Shown here one piece after another: positions 13,032-14,943 of a stretch of 14,943 bases of DNA (the stretch's first letter is position 1; the number at the start of each line of letters is the position of its first letter). The DNA lies in contig JAITOJ010000104.1 in NCBI GenBank assembly GCA_031290005.1, forward strand, positions 1 through 14,943. The letters run 5' to 3'. The notes beneath the pieces are model-generated. The model made no database searches, had not been told where the DNA came from, and saw only the letters and a program-made list of their open reading frames with translations. Source of the DNA: Treponema sp. (GTDB taxonomy: Bacteria > Spirochaetota > Spirochaetia > Treponematales > Treponemataceae). A program made the position numbers and the translations under genes.

Positions 13032-13814
13032 CTAGTCTTTCCAGGGGAAGATAAAACTCCTGAGGCTCCGCGGCCCCAGGCTCTCCCGGTCTTCGGCAAG
13101 CAGTTCGTCCCAGGGGATATGCCGCTTTTTTTTCGCCGCCTCCTGGGGGTTTGCCTCAAACCAGTCGTATTTGTAGAGCATGAGGCGCAGGGCGTTGGTC
13201 TGGGCCAGCACGATGCCCGCGAAGGAAGGCAGCAGGAAAAACACGATGACCGACAGGGCTATGAGGGCAAGCTGGTAGAAAAAATAGCACACCGAAAAGG
13301 CGGTGTTGTCAAAGAAGATGATGTAGGATTTTTTCAGGCTTTTGAGGAAACTGTCGTTCATCAGAAACCGCAGGGGGATGAACCACTGGAACGCCATGAC
13401 CGATATAAGGAAGAACCAGAAGATTACCGCTCCCAGGGCGATGCCGAGCAGAGTCCCCATGCGCAAATAAAACGGGAGGGCGACCACCCCTATGATGACC
13501 AGGGCGGCGATAATCAGGGCAAACCGGACGGCGTCCTTCCACACCCGGGCAAACTGGGCAAAGAATTCCCCCATGGTCACGGATTTGAAGGCCGCCACCC
13601 GGGAGGCCAGGGAACCGAAGGCAAAGACCGGAATCAGTATGACGCACAGAAAGAGCACGAAACCCGCCAGCATCAACGCCTGATGTATGACTGCCGCGGC
13701 AATGGCAAAGTACGCGGCCATAGCCAGTATCACGATCAGCAGGTTGACCACGAGCAGCAGGAAAATATTGTCCCAGCCGTCGCAGAAGTTCTTTTTCAGG
13801 CAAAACAAAAACAT
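13032..13814 (-). CDS. Polytopic inner-membrane protein of unknown function
   Basis: This 260-aa protein has five or six hydrophobic segments (roughly residues 17-45, 46-68, 97-115, 120-147 and 166-198) and a charged cytoplasmic tail that ends WDELLAEDRESLGPRSLRSF followed by IFPWKD. I do not recognise a family with confidence. The layout recalls small DUF624-like membrane proteins. The start is the ATG at 13814: upstream of it lies a promoter whose -10 ends 6 nt before the ATG, with no ribosome site. A longer frame begins at TTG (13850-13848), but that TTG is the first codon-sized piece of the -35 TTGACG, so it cannot be the start if this promoter is used. It is the first gene of the operon with trpS and rsgA. 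Confidence 0.75.
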   Translation of the reverse strand: MFLFCLKKNFCDGWDNIFLLLVVNLLIVILAMAAYFAIAAAVIHQALMLAGFVLFLCVILIPVFAFGSLASRVAAFKSVTMGEFFAQFARVWKDAVRFALIIAALVIIGVVALPFYLRMGTLLGIALGAVIFWFFLISVMAFQWFIPLRFLMNDSFLKSLKKSYIIFFDNTAFSVCYFFYQLALIALSVIVFFLLPSFAGIVLAQTNALRLMLYKYDWFEANPQEAAKKKRHIPWDELLAEDRESLGPRSLRSFIFPWKD

Positions 13815-13820
13815 AGACGT

Positions 13821-13850
13821 ATTGTACCGGAAATCAGAACGGGCCGTCAA
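13821..13850 (-). promoter_or_regulatory. Promoter of the membrane protein-trpS-rsgA operon
   Basis: On the minus strand, TTGACG (13850-13845), an 18-bp spacer and TACAAT (13826-13821) form a strong promoter. ACGTCT (6 nt) separates the -10 from the ATG at 13814, which predicts a leaderless mRNA. Confidence 0.75.
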
Positions 13851-14046
13851 CAGGATAAACGCAGTGGCCGTCCCCTGCGGTAAAGTCCAGGCGCCAGCGC
13901 AGCTTGTTCTCCGCCTGCCAGTGCCAGCGAACCGACTTTCCCCCAGGTCTTCACGGTCTCACCGCCGGAAACTGTGTAACCCGCCCGTCCGATTTCGTGT
14001 ACTCAATCCGCCCGGAATCGGTATGCGCTTTCCCCGCAATACTGAT
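13834..14046 (-). pseudogene. Possible decayed 3' end of an unknown gene
   Basis: Read on the minus strand, one frame gives IAGKAHTDSGRIEYTKSDG (from about 14040). A shifted frame then gives GYTVSGGETVKTWGKVGS, and the first frame resumes as RWHWQAENKLRWRLDFTAGD, ending at TGA (13836-13834). Each piece looks protein-like, but no single frame is open throughout (in-frame stop at 13953-13951). This suggests a gene remnant with two frameshifts. The first piece overlaps the left arm of palindrome element copy 2, and the end overlaps the operon promoter. No family is recognised. It could also be non-coding sequence that happens to be open. Confidence 0.3.
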
Positions 14047-14262
14047 ACCAGTATCAGGCTGATACTATTATTAGTATCAGGTTAATACTATTATTAGTAT
14101 CAGGCTGATACGACTTCTAGTATCAAGCTGATACTATTATTAGTATCATGCTGATACTATTATTAGTATCAAGCTGATACTAGTATGCAATACCGGGGGA
14201 ATACGCGCCGCGGTTACCGCCAGATGGGGAGGGAACTATCTGGCGGGTGTATGGGGCAATTC
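13985..14262 (+). repeat. Structured intergenic palindrome-array element, copy 2
   Basis: This is the partner of 348-579 in the same orientation. The left arm is 13985-14046 (62 nt) and the right arm 14183-14262 (80 nt), with the same 4-nt and 2-nt junctions to the array. The left hairpin is CCGATTTCG (13989-13997) with CGGAATCGG (14013-14021), 9 bp including one T-G wobble, with a 15-nt loop. The right hairpin is CCGCCAGAT (14217-14225) with ATCTGGCGG (14238-14246), a perfect 9-bp stem with a 12-nt loop. It lies in the gap between the membrane protein operon and cysS, ending 59 bp before the cysS promoter. Confidence 0.85.
14051..14180. repeat. Six 15-bp palindromes with a 23-bp period
   Basis: Cores start at 14051, 14074, 14097, 14120, 14143 and 14166, again exactly 23 bp apart. 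The half-sites are GTATCA and TGATAC around a variable centre (GGC, AGC or TGC). The second unit has a changed right half (TAATAC). In five of the six units an outer A-T pair lengthens the arms. The spacers are tattatta, except one gacttcta, and none resembles the spacers of copy 1. Confidence 0.9.
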
Positions 14263-14320
14263 CCTGCGGCTCCGTGCCTCCGTGTGGGGATTTTGAATTG
14301 CGAATTGCCGGTATACCTGA

Positions 14321-14349
14321 TTGTCAAAATCTGTAAAATACGCTATTAT
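14321..14349 (+). promoter_or_regulatory. Promoter of cysS, 6 nt from the start codon
   Basis: TTGTCA (14321-14326), a 17-bp spacer and TATTAT (14344-14349) form a good promoter. TTAATC separates the -10 from the ATG at 14356, and there is no ribosome site, which predicts a leaderless mRNA. Confidence 0.75.
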
Positions 14350-14355
14350 TTAATC

Positions 14356-14943
14356 ATGGGATTACAATTTTTTAACACCCTGGGCAGGACAATGCAGGAT
14401 TTTGTGCCAATCACGCCGGGCAAAGCGGGCTTTTACGGCTGCGGGCCCACGGTCTACAATTTCGCCCACATCGGCAATTTGCGGGCCTATGTGTTTCTGG
14501 ACATCCTTGACCGCACGTTTACGTTCCTGGGCTTTGAAAAAAAGCACGTCATGAACATCACCGACATCGGCCACCTTTCCGGGGACAGCGACGACGGGGA
14601 AGACAAGATGGTGCGCGCCGCCAAAGAGCGGGAGCAGTCGGTGCTGGAAATCGCCCAATTTTATACCGACGCCTTTTTTGCCGACATTGACCGGCTCAAT
14701 ATCCGCCGCCCGGACGTGGTCTGCAAGGCCACGGAGCACATTCCAGAAATGATAGACCTTATCAAGCGCATAGAAGCCAACGGCCACACCTACCGTGCCG
14801 GAGGCAATCTCTACTTTGACGTGGCCACCTTCCCCGATTACGGCAAGCTGGCCAACCTGAATCTGGAAGACCTCAAGGCCGGGGCGCGCATTGGCATCGA
14901 TGAAAACAAGCGCAGCCCTTATGACTTTGCCCTGTGGTTCACC
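14356..14943 (+). CDS. cysS: Cysteinyl-tRNA synthetase, 5' part
   Basis: The first 196 codons of a class Ia aminoacyl-tRNA synthetase that charges tRNA-Cys; the gene runs off the window. It shows GFYGCGPTVYNFAHIGNLRA (25-44), which holds the zinc Cys and the HIGH-type HIGN motif, then NITDIGHLSGDSDDGEDKM (67-85), the family's typical segment, and FYTDAFFADIDRLNI. KMSKS would lie downstream. The start is fixed by the promoter 6 nt upstream and by the family's usual N-terminus (LQFFNTLGR). Its 5' flank carries copy 2 of the palindrome element. Confidence 0.95.
   Translation, partial: MGLQFFNTLGRTMQDFVPITPGKAGFYGCGPTVYNFAHIGNLRAYVFLDILDRTFTFLGFEKKHVMNITDIGHLSGDSDDGEDKMVRAAKEREQSVLEIAQFYTDAFFADIDRLNIRRPDVVCKATEHIPEMIDLIKRIEANGHTYRAGGNLYFDVATFPDYGKLANLNLEDLKAGARIGIDENKRSPYDFALWFT

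Noticed and set aside
13119..13883. Plus-strand open frame of 254 codons opposite the membrane protein
   Set aside because: Its composition (His, Gln, Gly and Asp rich) is the antisense image of a hydrophobic protein. It has no ribosome site and crosses the minus-strand promoter.

Overview
This window looks like chromosomal DNA from a spirochete, most likely a Treponema of the termite-gut type. The evidence is the mix of an LL-diaminopimelate aminotransferase, an FlgN-like flagellar chaperone, an MGDG-synthase-like glycosyltransferase, a beta-barrel outer-membrane protein and a moderately GC-rich coding bias. The genus is inferred from protein character, not from a marker gene, so it is tentative. 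Most of the window is ordinary compact housekeeping DNA. The unusual material is in two intergenic regions, near 160-770 and 13815-14355, and in the way first genes start.

Layout: 1-156 is the 3' end of an S41-type protease. 157-640 has no convincing protein gene. It holds three hairpins and copy 1 of a structured element: a 62-nt left arm with a hairpin, four 15-bp palindromes with a 23-bp period, and an 80-nt right arm with a hairpin. A 33-codon single-helix membrane peptide with a strong ribosome site and its own terminator follows (644-769), then a tRNA-Lys(CTT) with its promoter. 972-1414 carries a large inverted repeat and the promoter of a PcrA/UvrD helicase (1415-3616). A shikimate kinase-like gene (3641-4264) overlaps, tail to tail, a GT28 glycosyltransferase on the minus strand (4194-5342). 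dapL (5403-6650) likewise overlaps an outer-membrane protein gene on the minus strand (6628-8103). galE and an M20 metallopeptidase form an overlapping pair (8218-10420), followed by flgN (10477-10983). A minus-strand operon runs from a multi-span membrane protein (13814 to 13032) through trpS (12987 to 11926) to rsgA (11929 to 10985). Copy 2 of the structured element, with six palindromes, lies between that operon and the divergent cysS, whose 5' part ends the window.

Two themes deserve a second look. First, the two copies of the palindrome element share the same architecture to the base: the same arm lengths, the same 4-nt and 2-nt junctions and the same 23-bp period. They differ in palindrome number, and their spacer sequences differ wholesale. 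Both flanking hairpins show paired base changes. I do not recognise it as a described element. Second, several promoter-proximal genes (pcrA, galE, the 13814 membrane gene, cysS and probably dapL) have a -35/-10 pair whose -10 ends only 6-9 nt before the ATG, with no ribosome site. This predicts leaderless or nearly leaderless mRNAs, whereas several other genes (the small peptide, the shikimate kinase-like gene, the M20 gene, trpS and the outer-membrane protein) have clear ribosome sites.

All functional calls come from reading motifs by eye. No database search or folding program was run.
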